A stretch of DNA of 64,000 nt from Alcanivorax nanhaiticus (GCF_000756665.1 NZ_ARXV01000012.1:1-64000), one strand, 5' to 3'. Positions 43,876 to 53,267 are shown, counted from the stretch's first letter. Made by a program: numbers and translations. The notes: a model not told the origin generated them from the sequence alone.

Positions 43876-45878
43876 TCCTGGCAAGTCTCCTGCTTGCCGG
43901 GACGGTGCGTGGCGAGCTGTGTGGTGAGCCTGGCCGTGATGGCACAGCTCCAGTCGGCGACATCATCAATACCTACTTCACCGGCCCCGATTCGCAAACG
44001 TTAACGGCCGGCACGCGCACTTTTCTTCTTGCCCGCGCCCGTGGCGCGACACCCTTGATGGCGGGTGACCTGGCGTTGCTTATGCAGGTGCAGGGTGCTG
44101 CGATTGTGAGTCGCAATGATGCCCGCTACGGACAAGTTCAAAGTCAGCAGCTCCATGCTGAATGGGTGCGTATTGAGCACCTGGAAGGAAGCACGCTTCG
44201 GGTTCGCGGTGCTGGAACCGGAGGGGGGCTGCTCTATACCTACGTCAATGAGCCTGCCACAGCGGAAACCGGGCGACGACGCTGGCAGCTGGTGCGGGTG
44301 CCCCAGTATGACAGCCTGTCCCTGTCGCAGGATCTCAAACCGTTGCCCTGGGATGGATTTACCGGCGGCGTGTTGGCATTGGATGTGCGTCGCAAACTGG
44401 AGCTCAATGGTCATCAACTGGATGTTTCTGCGGCAGGTTTGAGAGGCGCGCCGGCGGTGTCCCTGTTGGGGGCACTGGGAAGCCCGGAGGATTGGCGCTA
44501 CACCAGCCCCAGCAAGGCCGACCGTGATGTGGCCTACGGTCATCATGGCAGCAAAGGTGAGGGCATTGCCGGAACGCCAGTGATGTTGCTTGATGAGGAA
44601 TCCGGGTATCCGGGTGGCGACATGGCACGGGGCGCGCCCGCCACGGCGGGGGGCGGAGGCAATGCTCTGGATCTTTCTCACCGGGCTTTTGCTAGTGGCG
44701 GTGGCGCGGGTAATGGGCGAAAGGGTCAGGATGGCCTGCCTGCGAACGGTGGTGGTAAAGGGGGAGGTGTGGCTCCCCGAGGCCTGGTAATGGGCAGTGG
44801 GGGCGGCGCGGCGGCCCGTAACAAGGGCGAAGGTGGAGACGGCGGCCATGGTGGCGGGCTGCTGTTGGTGCGCACGTCAGGGCTGTTGGGCCCCGGTGCC
44901 CTGCAATTGTCCGGCGGCCCCGGTAGTGTAGCGGGCAAGGCCGGTGGTGGCGGTGGTAGTGGCGGCACCTTGTGGCTGGATATGCCGGCGGGATCCCTGT
45001 TGCCAGTGACCCTGGCGTTGCAGGGAGGCAAAGGCAGTGCCGGCGGTGGCGATGGCGGGGAAGGCCAGCGGCTTGCTGCGGGTCCACAGCCGTGGCCGGG
45101 GTTTGCATCCTGGTCGGTGTCCGGTGCGTTGGCGGGCTATCAATGTCGTCCGGCCGGGCACTGGGTATCGGGTGTGATATTCGAGGATAACGGCGCGGCC
45201 AATCCTGGTGCCGCCTTCAATGCACGGCAGGATGATGGTGAGCGGCCTCTTGCTGAGGTGAGCGTTTCCCTGACCGACAATCGGGGCGTCACTCTGGCGG
45301 ATGTCAGCGGGGATGCTGGAGGTATCAGTTTGCGGCTGTCTGAAGCACAGAGCCGGGGGCAGCCGATGACATTGTCCGTGGCGTTGCCGGATAACTGGTT
45401 ACTTCCCGTGATTCCTGTCGTTCAGGGGGTAGCTGGTCGTACCCAGGGGCGGCAGGTTTCCTGGGCGCTCAAGGCGCAGCCGGATCGCCATTCCGGGCCG
45501 CTTCAGCTGGGGCTGGTGGCCATGCCCGAATGGCGGGCACCGGGTGAGCAGCGGGTTTCTCCAGGTGGCAAAGTCGTGCTGACGTTCCGTTATCGAGCCA
45601 CGCTCACCGGGCAGGTGCAGTTTCTGGGTGCAGATCACAAGGATAGCGGTTTCCTGATGGATCGCGCCTGCACCGGTGATAGCGAGCGCTGGCAAAGTGG
45701 CAGTAGTCCGCGTTGGGCTGTGACTGCTGGCGAGGAGCTGTGCGTCAGGGTGCCGGTGGCGGTAGCAGACCAACCGCTGGAGCTGACCATGGAGGCGCTG
45801 ACCTATCCGGCACGTGCACCAGAAGATTTCCAGGTGCCGAAACAGCAGGCCACAGCCCGCATCAGCATTGTGCGTTGA
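43824..45878 (+). CDS. Large secreted glycine-rich surface protein
   Basis: The 684-residue precursor has a signal peptide (about 10-30, cleavage near VRG-EL). The N-terminal beta module (DIINTYFTGPDSQTL, then GDLALLMQVQGAAI) is known from large DUF11-type surface proteins. Residues of about 265-430 are very Gly-rich (GGGGNALD, GGGAGNG, GGKGGGV, GGGGSGG). The last 220 residues look like Ig-like/SpaA-type beta domains. Two cysteines occur near the end. No sortase or autotransporter signal is visible. The start is ATG 43824 or 43833, inside the oxygenase gene, so co-translation with it is likely. Function is unknown; adhesion is a guess. Confidence 0.8.
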   Translation: MVPMQQHHRRLARSATLILASLLLAGTVRGELCGEPGRDGTAPVGDIINTYFTGPDSQTLTAGTRTFLLARARGATPLMAGDLALLMQVQGAAIVSRNDARYGQVQSQQLHAEWVRIEHLEGSTLRVRGAGTGGGLLYTYVNEPATAETGRRRWQLVRVPQYDSLSLSQDLKPLPWDGFTGGVLALDVRRKLELNGHQLDVSAAGLRGAPAVSLLGALGSPEDWRYTSPSKADRDVAYGHHGSKGEGIAGTPVMLLDEESGYPGGDMARGAPATAGGGGNALDLSHRAFASGGGAGNGRKGQDGLPANGGGKGGGVAPRGLVMGSGGGAAARNKGEGGDGGHGGGLLLVRTSGLLGPGALQLSGGPGSVAGKAGGGGGSGGTLWLDMPAGSLLPVTLALQGGKGSAGGGDGGEGQRLAAGPQPWPGFASWSVSGALAGYQCRPAGHWVSGVIFEDNGAANPGAAFNARQDDGERPLAEVSVSLTDNRGVTLADVSGDAGGISLRLSEAQSRGQPMTLSVALPDNWLLPVIPVVQGVAGRTQGRQVSWALKAQPDRHSGPLQLGLVAMPEWRAPGEQRVSPGGKVVLTFRYRATLTGQVQFLGADHKDSGFLMDRACTGDSERWQSGSSPRWAVTAGEELCVRVPVAVADQPLELTMEALTYPARAPEDFQVPKQQATARISIVR

Positions 45879-45920
45879 GTGCCGTCACGTTATTCAACAC
45901 TTCTCTTTTTCCGCGCCTCC

Positions 45921-45949
45921 CTTGAAAACGTTTTTGCCGGCCCCACTAC
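45921..45949 (+). promoter_or_regulatory. Sigma-32 heat-shock promoter of the hsp20 gene
   Basis: CTTGAAA (45921-45927), a 13-bp spacer and CCCCACTAC (45941-45949) match the RpoH consensus closely. The promoter lies about 130 bp before the hsp20 start, leaving a long untranslated leader that could hold a ROSE-like thermometer. Confidence 0.75.
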
Positions 45950-46080
45950 TTTATTCGTGACAAGACCGGTCTGAAGTGTCTGCCCCGAGTGGCAGCTGCT
46001 TCCTGTCGCGCCAATCTGATGATTAACCATGATGCAGTGGATGCCTGCGGGGTCTGCTGTTGATGATGAGGATTTGTGTG

Positions 46081-46530
46081 ATGAATACTGGATTTTCCCT
46101 GGCTCCCCTTTTTCGCCATTCCGTAGGTTTCGACCGCTTTGATGAGCTGCTGGATGCGGCCTTGCGGGCAGATCAATCCAGCGGCTACCCACCTTATGAC
46201 ATTATTCGCGAAAAGGATGGTTGCTACCGTATCGTGATGGCAGTAGCAGGATTCCGGCGCAGCGACATGGAAATTACGGTTCAGGAGAACGAACTACGTA
46301 TCCGTGGCGGGCTTTCTGACCCGGGCGAGGAGGGTCGAACCTGGCTACATCGTGGCATAGCACGCCGTGCGTTTGAGCGTACTTTCAAGCTGGCCGATCA
46401 TGTGGAAGTCGCCTCAGCGAGCCTGGATGATGGCTTGTTGACGGTGACCCTCAATCGGGTGATTCCGGAAGAGAAAAAGCCCCGCATCATCCCGGTGGAC
46501 GGCGAAACAGCGCCTACAAAAAGCAATTAA
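46081..46530 (+). CDS. Small heat-shock protein, Hsp20/IbpA family
   Basis: The 149-residue protein is an alpha-crystallin-type holdase that keeps unfolded proteins soluble for refolding. The central domain starts YPPYDIIREKDGCYRIVMAVAGF and ends with DGLLTVTLNR; the C-terminal tail has an IIPV motif of the I-x-I/V kind. Its closest relatives are IbpA/IbpB. I chose ATG 46081 with GAGGA 8 nt upstream. It has a sigma-32 promoter at 45921 and a terminator at 46568. It is a single-gene heat-shock unit. Confidence 0.92.
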   Translation: MNTGFSLAPLFRHSVGFDRFDELLDAALRADQSSGYPPYDIIREKDGCYRIVMAVAGFRRSDMEITVQENELRIRGGLSDPGEEGRTWLHRGIARRAFERTFKLADHVEVASASLDDGLLTVTLNRVIPEEKKPRIIPVDGETAPTKSN

Positions 46531-46567
46531 TTGCTAACAGTTTGTGACGCGGATTTTGTGACACAGT

Positions 46568-46592
46568 AAAGGGGCCGGAATGGCCCCTTTTT
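46568..46592 (+). terminator. Intrinsic terminator of hsp20
   Basis: Stem AAAGGGGCC/GGCCCCTTT, loop GGAAT, then Ts, 38 bp after the stop. Confidence 0.93.
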
Positions 46593-46726
46593 GCTACCTT
46601 GATTCTGCAAATACGGGTCGTCAGCTCGTTTCCGCAGGTGCGACAGCCCGTATTGGGTATTGCCTTCGAGCTCTGGTCAGGATGATCAGGACCGGCAACA
46701 TTGTCAGCCACAGGGAGCGGCACGCA

Positions 46727-47245
46727 ATGAAACGTATCTATTACTTCACCAAGTCTCTGGCCTCAGTGCGAGGCATCACCAATGAGCTGCAGCAGGCGGG
46801 GATTGGCGAGAACCGCCTCCACGTCATGGGCAACGACACCATGGCCATTGCCCAGGCCCATGTCCATGGCACTACCCCCTGGGAAGAAACCGACATCATG
46901 CATTCCGGTTTTGTCGGTGCACTGACAGGAATGGGGGTGGGGTTGCTGGCGGGTTTCCTGCTGGCCGGTCTTGATCCCTGGGGCATGCAGCTTGATAGCG
47001 GCACCATCATCGGCGCGACTCTGTTTGGTACCTGCTTTGGTGCCTGGCTAGGCGGTTTGCATGGTGTGTCCAGTCAGAACCATCACCTCACACCCTATAT
47101 GGATCGGGTGATGGAGGGTGATTATCTGATGATGGTGGACGCTGACGATGATGCCCAGGCTGGCAAGATTGAGAAGGTCATGGCTGGTCATCGTCATGAG
47201 GCCGAAGAAGCGGGCCGTGAGGAACATTTCAGCCCCTTTGATTGA
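46727..47245 (+). CDS. DUF1269-like membrane protein
   Basis: The 172-residue protein has a cytoplasmic N-terminal part with a general stress protein 17M-like start (KRIYYFTKSLASVRGITNEL, IAQAHVHG). A glycine-rich double-helix membrane hairpin (about 60-115, GALTGMGVGLLAGFLL and IIGATLFGTCFGAWLGG) follows, then an acidic C-terminus. This layout is typical of DUF1269-type proteins of unknown function. I chose ATG 46727, which fits the family start after GGGAGCGG. It is a lone gene convergent with GAPDH. Confidence 0.78.
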   Translation: MKRIYYFTKSLASVRGITNELQQAGIGENRLHVMGNDTMAIAQAHVHGTTPWEETDIMHSGFVGALTGMGVGLLAGFLLAGLDPWGMQLDSGTIIGATLFGTCFGAWLGGLHGVSSQNHHLTPYMDRVMEGDYLMMVDADDDAQAGKIEKVMAGHRHEAEEAGREEHFSPFD

Positions 47246-47333
47246 TGGCGCGCCGGAGTCGACTGGGCCCGACGCGCATGGTCCTCAAGCCTGAGCTAAC
47301 CCTTCTGTCGCAAGTGTTCCATGCGGCCAGGCG

Positions 47334-48350
47334 TCACACGCTCATCCAGTAGTTGGCCACATCCAGCATCCGTTGGCTGAATCCCCATTCATTGTCGTAC
47401 CAGGCCAGTAACTTGGTTTGCTGGCCTATCTGGCGCGTGTGGTTGGTGTCCACGATGCATGAGAAGGGTTGATGGTTGAAGTCACCGGATACCAGCGGGA
47501 TGTGGTTGATGGCCATGATGCCTTGCAGTGGGCCATGGGCGGCATTACTCAGGGCCTCGTGGATCTCCGCCACAGTGGCGGGCTTGTCGAGCAGCACGGT
47601 CAAGTCGGTTAACGATACATTGAGTGTGGGAACGCGCACTGCCAGGCCATCCAGCTTGCCGGCCAGATGCGGTAGCACCTTGCCGACCGCCTTGGCTGCT
47701 CCGGTGCTGGTGGGAATCATGTTGACTGCTGCCGCGCGGGCTCGCAGCAAATCGCCATGGGCCTTGTCCACCAGGTTTTGGTCATTGGTATAGCTGTGGA
47801 TCGTGGTCATCAAGCCTTGCCGTACGGTAAAAGCCTGATCGAGCACGTCCACCAGTGGGGCAAGGCAGTTAGTGGTGCAGGAGGCATTGGAGACGATGTG
47901 GTGATCCCGGCTCAGGCATTCATGGTTGACCCCGTAAACCACCATGGCGTCTGCATCCTCTACCGGGTAGCTGCAAAGCACTCGTGGTGCGCCGGCGTGT
48001 AGATGATCTTGCAGGGCACCGTGGGTCTTGAATTTGCCCGCGCACTCGATCACCAGGTCCGGTTTCAGGCTATGCCAGGGCAGGTCGGTGAGTTCTCGAT
48101 GTGAGGTGCAGGGGATGCGCTGGCCGTCGATTTCCATATAGCCGTTGTCGTAGTGCACCGAATGTTGCCAGCGGCCATGGGTGCTGTCGAAAGCCAGCAA
48201 ATGGGCCAGTACCTCAAAATCAGCCAGGTCATTGATGCCGACCAGGGTAAACCGGTTCCCGGCAGGGTGGTCGTGCAGAGCACGGACAATGCAGCGGCCA
48301 ATACGGCCGAAGCCATTGATAGCAATGCGAATTTTACTGTTCTCGCTCAT
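47334..48350 (-). CDS. gap: Glyceraldehyde-3-phosphate dehydrogenase
   Basis: The 338-residue enzyme has the NAD-binding INGFGRIGR, the catalytic cysteine in SNASCTTNCLAP, His in TTIHSYTNDQ, and the RARAAAVNMIPTSTGAAKAVG phosphate-binding segment. It interconverts glyceraldehyde-3-phosphate and 1,3-bisphosphoglycerate. The TTIHSYTNDQ and PTSTGAAKAVG segments favour GAPDH over erythrose-4-phosphate dehydrogenase (Epd), but a specialised gluconeogenic or Epd role cannot be excluded, since lipid-users often carry more than one. It is a single gene, divergent from the 4.5S RNA. Confidence 0.9.
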   Translation of the reverse strand: MSENSKIRIAINGFGRIGRCIVRALHDHPAGNRFTLVGINDLADFEVLAHLLAFDSTHGRWQHSVHYDNGYMEIDGQRIPCTSHRELTDLPWHSLKPDLVIECAGKFKTHGALQDHLHAGAPRVLCSYPVEDADAMVVYGVNHECLSRDHHIVSNASCTTNCLAPLVDVLDQAFTVRQGLMTTIHSYTNDQNLVDKAHGDLLRARAAAVNMIPTSTGAAKAVGKVLPHLAGKLDGLAVRVPTLNVSLTDLTVLLDKPATVAEIHEALSNAAHGPLQGIMAINHIPLVSGDFNHQPFSCIVDTNHTRQIGQQTKLLAWYDNEWGFSQRMLDVANYWMSV

Positions 48351-48511
48351 GGTGCAGTCTCCCTCTACGCCATGTTTTCAGTGTAGACCTGTGGCCGGGT
48401 TGATCAAGCTTTGTTCAGACAGACGGCAGATTCTTGCAAAGCATCGCCGCTTTGGAGCACAATGCGCCCTCGCTTCGTGGCCGCCAGGCCCTTGCGCGTT
48501 ATGGTCGACCC

Positions 48512-48615
<104 letters not shown>

Positions 48616-48783
48616 ATAACGCCGCTTCAGGCAACATTCTTCTGTAACACCCTTGTCGCAACACACAACAGCAAACCTGCCAAAACCGCGACTCGTACTG
48701 TCCTCCCTCCGGGAACTTCGTTAGCATAAGCGACTGAATTTCAATTCCTTTGTCGTGGTGGCTGAGAAAGCTGCTGGAGTGCT

Positions 48784-50697
48784 ATGAGTTATCAGGTTCT
48801 TGCCCGTAAATACCGTCCCCGTACCTTTGATGAACTGGTAGGGCAGGAGCATGTCTCGCGGGCCCTGATGCATGCGCTGGATCAGGATCGTTTGCACCAC
48901 GCCTACCTTTTCACGGGCACTCGCGGGGTGGGCAAGACCACCATTGCGCGGATTCTGTCCCGCTGCCTGAACTGCGAGCAGGGTGTTAGTGCAAGGCCGT
49001 GTGGCGTCTGCCCGACCTGCCAGGAAATCAACGAAGGCCGTTTTGTCGATCTGATTGAGGTGGATGCGGCGAGCCGGACCAAGGTGGAAGATACCCGTGA
49101 GCTGCTCGATAACGTGCAGTACGCGCCGACACGGGGCCGTTACAAGGTGTACCTGATCGATGAGGTGCACATGCTTTCCGCTCATTCCTTTAACGCGCTA
49201 TTGAAGACGCTGGAAGAGCCACCACCCCATGTGAAATTTCTGCTGGCCACCACTGATCCACAAAAATTGCCGGTGACAGTGCTGTCCCGTTGTCTGCAGT
49301 TTAGTCTCAAGGCGCTACCTGCTGAGCAGATAGCTGGGCATTTGAAGGCCCTGCTCGACAAGGAAATGATCCGCTATGACGAGCCTGCGTTGCTGTCGCT
49401 CGGCAAGGCGGCCCAAGGCTCAATGCGTGATGCGCTCAGCCTCACCGATCAGGCTATTGCGTTTGGCGGCGAGCAGCTGGGCAGCGAGGCGGTGAACGCC
49501 ATGCTGGGCACCGTGGATCGCAACCATGTACTAACGCTGTTGGTGGCGCTGGCAGAGCAGGAGCCGGCCGGGGTGCTCAAGGCGCTGGCGGCCGTGTGCG
49601 AACACAGCCCCGGTGAACTGGCCCTGCTGGATGAACTGATCAGCCAGTTGCATCAGATTGCAGTGTGCCAGGCCGTCCCGGGGGCGGCGGATGAGACCCT
49701 CACTCAACTGGCGGGGGCGCTCACTGCCGAGCAGGTGCAGCTTTACTACGATGTGGCACTGCGTGGGCGTCGTGATCTGCAGGATGCCCCGGATACCCGC
49801 GCGGCACTGGAAATGTTGCTGCTGCGGATGGTGCTGTTTACCCCGAAAGGTGTACTGCCCGCCCAGGGGGGCGGTGCGGCTCCGGCAAAAAAGCCTGAAG
49901 CCGCAGCACCGTCGGCAAATACCGACGGGCTACCGGATTTGCGAGCCTTGCTGGATGCTCCCAAGCCGGCCCCACAGCCCACATCACCGGCAGTGGCTGT
50001 TTCCCGTCCTGAGTCTCAGCCGATGGAACAGCAACCCGTTGAGTCTCAACCGGTTGCCGCGGCACCGGCGGCAGCTGAGCCAGCACCAACGACAGTAGCC
50101 ACACAGGATACTCCCCCTTGGGAGGAGGATGTGCCGCCGTGGGAAGATGAGCCCGTGCAGCAGGCGCAGTCATCTGACCCCGCACTTGCACAGCCACCGC
50201 AAGTTGAACTGCCGGCTGAGGCCATAACCGAGACAGTGCCTGAAGTCAGTCCAGCTGAGCCTGAGGCGCCGCTGGCTCCATTGGCGGAACCGACCAATGA
50301 GGCTGAAGTGGCCACCTGGTGGGCAGCCCTGCTGCTGCGTCTGGATCTGGATGGCACGGTGCGCAACATTGCCCGCAACGCGGTGCTGGTGAGCCGTGAA
50401 GGCCATCTGTGGACGCTGCGCATCAGCACCGGCCATCAGGTACTGGTCAATCGTGAGCGGCTGGATGAATTGTCTGCGGCCCTTGAAAATTACTTCCAGC
50501 GCCGCATTCAGGTGCAGGTGGAATACGAACAGCGTGCTGGTGACACCCCCGAGCTGATGGCCGAGGCTAAACGTCAGGAAATTCTCGCTGAGTCAATTGA
50601 GACGTTGCACAACGATCCGGTTGTACAGCAGCTGGTTAATCGCTTTGACGGGCGCCTGGACGAAGACAGTGTCACCCCTAAGCAAACGGTAGAGTAG
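48784..50697 (+). CDS. dnaX: DNA polymerase III tau subunit (gamma by frameshifting)
   Basis: DnaX tau is the clamp-loader ATPase that links polymerase cores to DnaB. The 637-residue protein has Walker [10 protein letters not shown] (45-53) and zinc cysteines 64, 73, 76 and 79, exactly the E. coli positions. It also has LIDEVHML and the SRC motif in [10 protein letters not shown] Pro/Ala/Gln-rich linker from about 365 joins the C-terminal domain V that contacts alpha. A slippery A AAA AAG heptamer at codons 368-370 leads to one codon and UGA in the -1 frame. This would give gamma of about 371 residues, ending after domain III. It forms a unit with ybaB and recR. Confidence 0.97.
   Translation: MSYQVLARKYRPRTFDELVGQEHVSRALMHALDQDRLHHAYLFTGTRGVGKTTIARILSRCLNCEQGVSARPCGVCPTCQEINEGRFVDLIEVDAASRTKVEDTRELLDNVQYAPTRGRYKVYLIDEVHMLSAHSFNALLKTLEEPPPHVKFLLATTDPQKLPVTVLSRCLQFSLKALPAEQIAGHLKALLDKEMIRYDEPALLSLGKAAQGSMRDALSLTDQAIAFGGEQLGSEAVNAMLGTVDRNHVLTLLVALAEQEPAGVLKALAAVCEHSPGELALLDELISQLHQIAVCQAVPGAADETLTQLAGALTAEQVQLYYDVALRGRRDLQDAPDTRAALEMLLLRMVLFTPKGVLPAQGGGAAPAKKPEAAAPSANTDGLPDLRALLDAPKPAPQPTSPAVAVSRPESQPMEQQPVESQPVAAAPAAAEPAPTTVATQDTPPWEEDVPPWEDEPVQQAQSSDPALAQPPQVELPAEAITETVPEVSPAEPEAPLAPLAEPTNEAEVATWWAALLLRLDLDGTVRNIARNAVLVSREGHLWTLRISTGHQVLVNRERLDELSAALENYFQRRIQVQVEYEQRAGDTPELMAEAKRQEILAESIETLHNDPVVQQLVNRFDGRLDEDSVTPKQTVE
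49887..49928 (+). other. Programmed -1 frameshift signal in dnaX
   Basis: A AAA AAG (49887-49893) lies in the correct phase (GCA AAA AAG). In the -1 frame the next codons are GCC and TGA (49896-49898). AGGGGGG sits about 15-20 nt upstream as a possible ribosome-binding stimulator. A perfect 7-bp hairpin, CCGTCGG/CCGACGG with a 6-nt loop (49909-49928), lies downstream. E. coli dnaX uses the same heptamer followed by one codon and UGA. Confidence 0.8.
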
Positions 50698-50788
50698 CGA
50701 GCCAGATGCCAGACGCCGGTTTGCGCTTTTGTTTTTAAGCCTCACGCGTCCGGTGTTCGGCGTCAGGTGTACTTATCTGGAGATCCCC

Positions 50789-51106
50789 ATGGACTTTGAT
50801 ATCAACTCTCTCATGCAGCAGGCGCAGGCCATGCAAGAGAAGATGAAAAAAATGCAGGACGAGGCGGCCAACGCCGAAGTGACCGGTGAAGCGGGCGCAG
50901 GCCTGGTCAAGGTGACCATGAATGGCCGTCACGATGTGAAATCGGTGAGCGTGGATGACTCGCTGATGAGCGAAGACAAAGAGTTGTTGGAAGATCTGCT
51001 GGCTGCGGCGGTGAATGATGCTGTGCGTCGTGTCGAGAAGCAGCAGCAGGACAACATGCAGAACATGGCGGGTGGTTTCCCGTTTCCTCCCGGCTTCAAA
51101 CTCTAG
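50789..51106 (+). CDS. ybaB: Nucleoid-associated protein YbaB/EbfC
   Basis: The 105-residue protein is a homodimeric DNA-binding protein of the YbaB/EbfC family, with the N-terminal helix [17 protein letters not shown] and conserved [17 protein letters not shown] chose ATG 50789, which has GGAG 8 nt upstream, instead of an upstream TTG/ATG. It lies between dnaX and recR, as in most gammaproteobacteria, 9 bp before recR. Confidence 0.95.
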   Translation: MDFDINSLMQQAQAMQEKMKKMQDEAANAEVTGEAGAGLVKVTMNGRHDVKSVSVDDSLMSEDKELLEDLLAAAVNDAVRRVEKQQQDNMQNMAGGFPFPPGFKL

Positions 51107-51115
51107 GACCGATTT

Positions 51116-51718
51116 GTGAAGCACGCGCCTCTGGTTGATCAGCTCATTCATGCCTTTACCTGTTTGCCCGGCGTTGGACCGCGTTCGGCGCAGAGAATGG
51201 CCTATGCGTTACTGGATCGCGGCAGGGAGCAGGGGCGCCGACTCGGTGATGCCCTGCACGCCGCCATGGATGGGGTGCAGCATTGCCAGCGCTGCCGTAA
51301 CTATGCGGAAGCTGAGCTGTGTCCGATCTGCGAGAGCCCGAAGCGTGATGCATCCTTGATTTGTATTGTCTCCACCCCCGCTGACGTTTTGGCATTTGAG
51401 CAATCCGGTGAGTATCTGGGGCAATATTTCGTGCTCATGGGTGAGCTGTCGCCGCTGGATGGTATTGGGCCGCGCGAATTGGGTCTGGATGTGCTGGAGC
51501 AGCGCCTGCAGGGCGGTGAAATTCGCGAGCTGATCCTGGCCACGGGCACTACCGTCGAAGGGGAAGCCACTGCTCACTACATTCTGGATCTGGCTCAGGA
51601 TGCCGGCGTTCAGGTGACTCGCATTGCCCAGGGCGTCCCCATGGGTGGTGACCTTGAATTCGTGGATGGCGCCACCCTGGCCCAGGCCCTTCGCGCCCGC
51701 CGACCGTTCGAGAGCTAG
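51116..51718 (+). CDS. recR: Recombination mediator RecR
   Basis: RecR works with RecF and RecO to load RecA on gapped DNA. The 200-residue protein has the N-terminal helix-hairpin-helix LPGVGPRSAQRMAY. The zinc finger has four cysteines in CQRCRNYAEAELCPIC, and a TOPRIM domain (ICIVSTPADVLAFE) and C-terminal Walker-like segment follow. The start is GTG 51116. It follows ybaB in a short operon and ends before the terminator at 51762. Confidence 0.96.
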   Translation: MKHAPLVDQLIHAFTCLPGVGPRSAQRMAYALLDRGREQGRRLGDALHAAMDGVQHCQRCRNYAEAELCPICESPKRDASLICIVSTPADVLAFEQSGEYLGQYFVLMGELSPLDGIGPRELGLDVLEQRLQGGEIRELILATGTTVEGEATAHYILDLAQDAGVQVTRIAQGVPMGGDLEFVDGATLAQALRARRPFES

Positions 51719-51761
51719 CAGCTACAACGGGATTGAAGCTTGTCCGTGACTGAGCCCCAAT

Positions 51762-51816
51762 AGGCCGCGCCCATACCCGGACGCGGCCTGTTTCGTTGTT
51801 GGGAGGCGAGTTTCGA
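51762..51816 (+). repeat. Left copy of a 55-bp inverted repeat; includes recR terminator
   Basis: The first 28 bp form the recR terminator hairpin AGGCCGCG/CGCGGCCT. The next 27 bp run through TTTCGTTGTTGGG and into GCGAGTTTCGA. It matches the reverse complement of 53567-53621 at about 49 of 55 positions. Confidence 0.8.
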
Positions 51817-51833
51817 GGTTCCAGTTTCGAAGA
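51806..51833 (+). repeat. Degenerate 7-bp repeat block (4 units)
   Basis: GCGAGTT, TCGAGGT, TCCAGTT and TCGAAGA lie directly after the recR terminator. The inverted partner block is at 51943-51977. Confidence 0.65.
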
Positions 51834-51931
51834 TCAAAACCTGGTAAAATCAATTTACCGCAGAGATCACAGAATCAGCCCCATTGATTCCGTGATCTTT
51901 GTGCCCTCTGTGGTAAAACCGCTTTTGACTT
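51831..51931. repeat. Palindromic CACAGAG element, copy 4
   Basis: The left arm contains AGATCAAAAC, TTTACCGCAGAG and ATCACAGAAT. The right arm has GATTCCGTGAT, CCCTCTGTGGTAAAAC and GCTTTTGACT. The same flanks occur in copies 1-3. The gap 51719-52124 otherwise contains two inverted heptamer blocks and, from about 52080, the promoter and AAGGAGG site of the next gene. Confidence 0.7.
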
Positions 51932-51942
51932 TAATGCCTTTC

Positions 51943-51977
51943 GCAACTCGAAACTCGTTCCTCGCAACTCAAAGCTA
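51943..51977 (-). repeat. Degenerate 7-bp repeat block (5 units)
   Basis: GCAACTC, GAAACTC, GTTCCTC, GCAACTC and AAAGCTA. Read on the other strand they resemble the 51806 block, so the two flank copy 4 of the palindrome in inverted orientation. Confidence 0.65.
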
Positions 51978-52124
51978 CAGCCAGTGCCTGCGCCTCCCCG
52001 CCAATCCGCGCCAGACAAACAACCCCCAATCCACATAACTCATCAACCTGTATAGCCTTTCTGGCGCAGATTCTGCTAAGGTCGAAACCAAGCAAGCGCT
52101 AGGTTGAAAGCATAAGGAGGCCCT

Positions 52125-53267
52125 GTGAGCGCACTGGAATACTTCAATGAAACCCACCAGATGGTGCGGGCGACGGTTCGCAAATTTGTAGAAAAGGAAA
52201 TTCTTCCCCATGTGGATGACTGGGAAGAGGCCGGCGAGTTCCCCCGGGAGCTTTATGGCAAGGCCGCAGAGGCCGGCATTCTCAGCATTAATGCCCCGGA
52301 GCAATTTGGCGGCACCGGTGAAGACGTATTCATGAAGGTAGCGGCCTGTGAGGAGCTGGTACGCTGCTCTTCCGGTGGCCTTTGCGCCAGCCTCGGGTCT
52401 TTGGATATTGGCCTGCCCCCGGTGTGGAAGTGGGGCAGCGAGGCCATGAAAGAGAAGGTGATTCCCGAAGTGATTGGCGGTGAGAAAATCTCGGCGCTGG
52501 CGATCACTGAGCCGAATGGTGGTTCTGATGTGGCCAATCTGCGAACCCGTGCGGTGCGCGATGGTGATCACTATGTGGTAAACGGGTCCAAGACCTTTAT
52601 CACCAGTGGTGTGCGCGCGGATTATTACACGGTGGCTGTTCGTACCGGTGACAAGGGCTACGGCGGCATCAGCTTGCTGCTGGTTGAAAAGGGTACCCCG
52701 GGGTTCACCGTGGGCCGAAAATTGAAAAAGATGGGTTGGTGGGCGTCCGATACCGCCGAGCTGTTCTTCGAAGATTGCCGGGTACCGGTGGAAAATTTGA
52801 TTGGCCCTGAGAATGGCGGCTTCTACTGCATCATGAGCAACTTCCAGATGGAGCGCCTGATCCTGGCCGTGACAGCCAACAGTACCGCCCAGCTGGCGCT
52901 GGATGAATGCCTGCGTTACGTCAAGGAGCGGGAAGCCTTTGGGCGGCCTCTGGCGGGTTTTCAGGTAACCCGTCACAAGCTGGCGGAAATGGCCACCGAC
53001 ATCAAGGCGAGCACCGAATTCACTTATCGGGTAGCGGCAAAGATTGCGGCCGGTGAGAATTGTGTGCTGGATGTGTCGATGGCCAAGAACGTGGCGACCC
53101 GCTGTGCGGACAGAGTCACCTATGACGCGGTACAGCTATTTGGTGGCAGTGGTTATATGCGTGGCACCATCGTTGAGCGCCTCTACCGGGACAACCGTAT
53201 TCTGTCCATTGGCGGCGGCACCCATGAGATCATGAATGAGGTGATCGCGAAGCAAATGGGCTTGTGA
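52125..53267 (+). CDS. Acyl-CoA dehydrogenase (short/medium chain)
   Basis: The 380-residue flavoenzyme has the standard acyl-CoA dehydrogenase layout: ALAITEPNGGSDVANLRTRA, GSKTFITSG, VAVRTGDKGYGGISLLLVEKG, then QLFGGSGYMRGTIVERLYRDNRI with SIGGGTHEIM. The catalytic glutamate position is near the last motif or the earlier IVER segment, depending on the subfamily. The start is GTG 52125 with AAGGAGG 7 nt before it. It probably forms a trans-2 double bond in beta-oxidation. It is flanked by a 55-bp inverted repeat pair (51762-51816, 53567-53621). Confidence 0.92.
   Translation: MSALEYFNETHQMVRATVRKFVEKEILPHVDDWEEAGEFPRELYGKAAEAGILSINAPEQFGGTGEDVFMKVAACEELVRCSSGGLCASLGSLDIGLPPVWKWGSEAMKEKVIPEVIGGEKISALAITEPNGGSDVANLRTRAVRDGDHYVVNGSKTFITSGVRADYYTVAVRTGDKGYGGISLLLVEKGTPGFTVGRKLKKMGWWASDTAELFFEDCRVPVENLIGPENGGFYCIMSNFQMERLILAVTANSTAQLALDECLRYVKEREAFGRPLAGFQVTRHKLAEMATDIKASTEFTYRVAAKIAAGENCVLDVSMAKNVATRCADRVTYDAVQLFGGSGYMRGTIVERLYRDNRILSIGGGTHEIMNEVIAKQMGL

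Noticed and set aside
47334..48350. Call as erythrose-4-phosphate dehydrogenase (epd)
   Set aside because: The HSYTNDQ and PTSTGAAKAVG segments are more like GAPDH, so gap was preferred.
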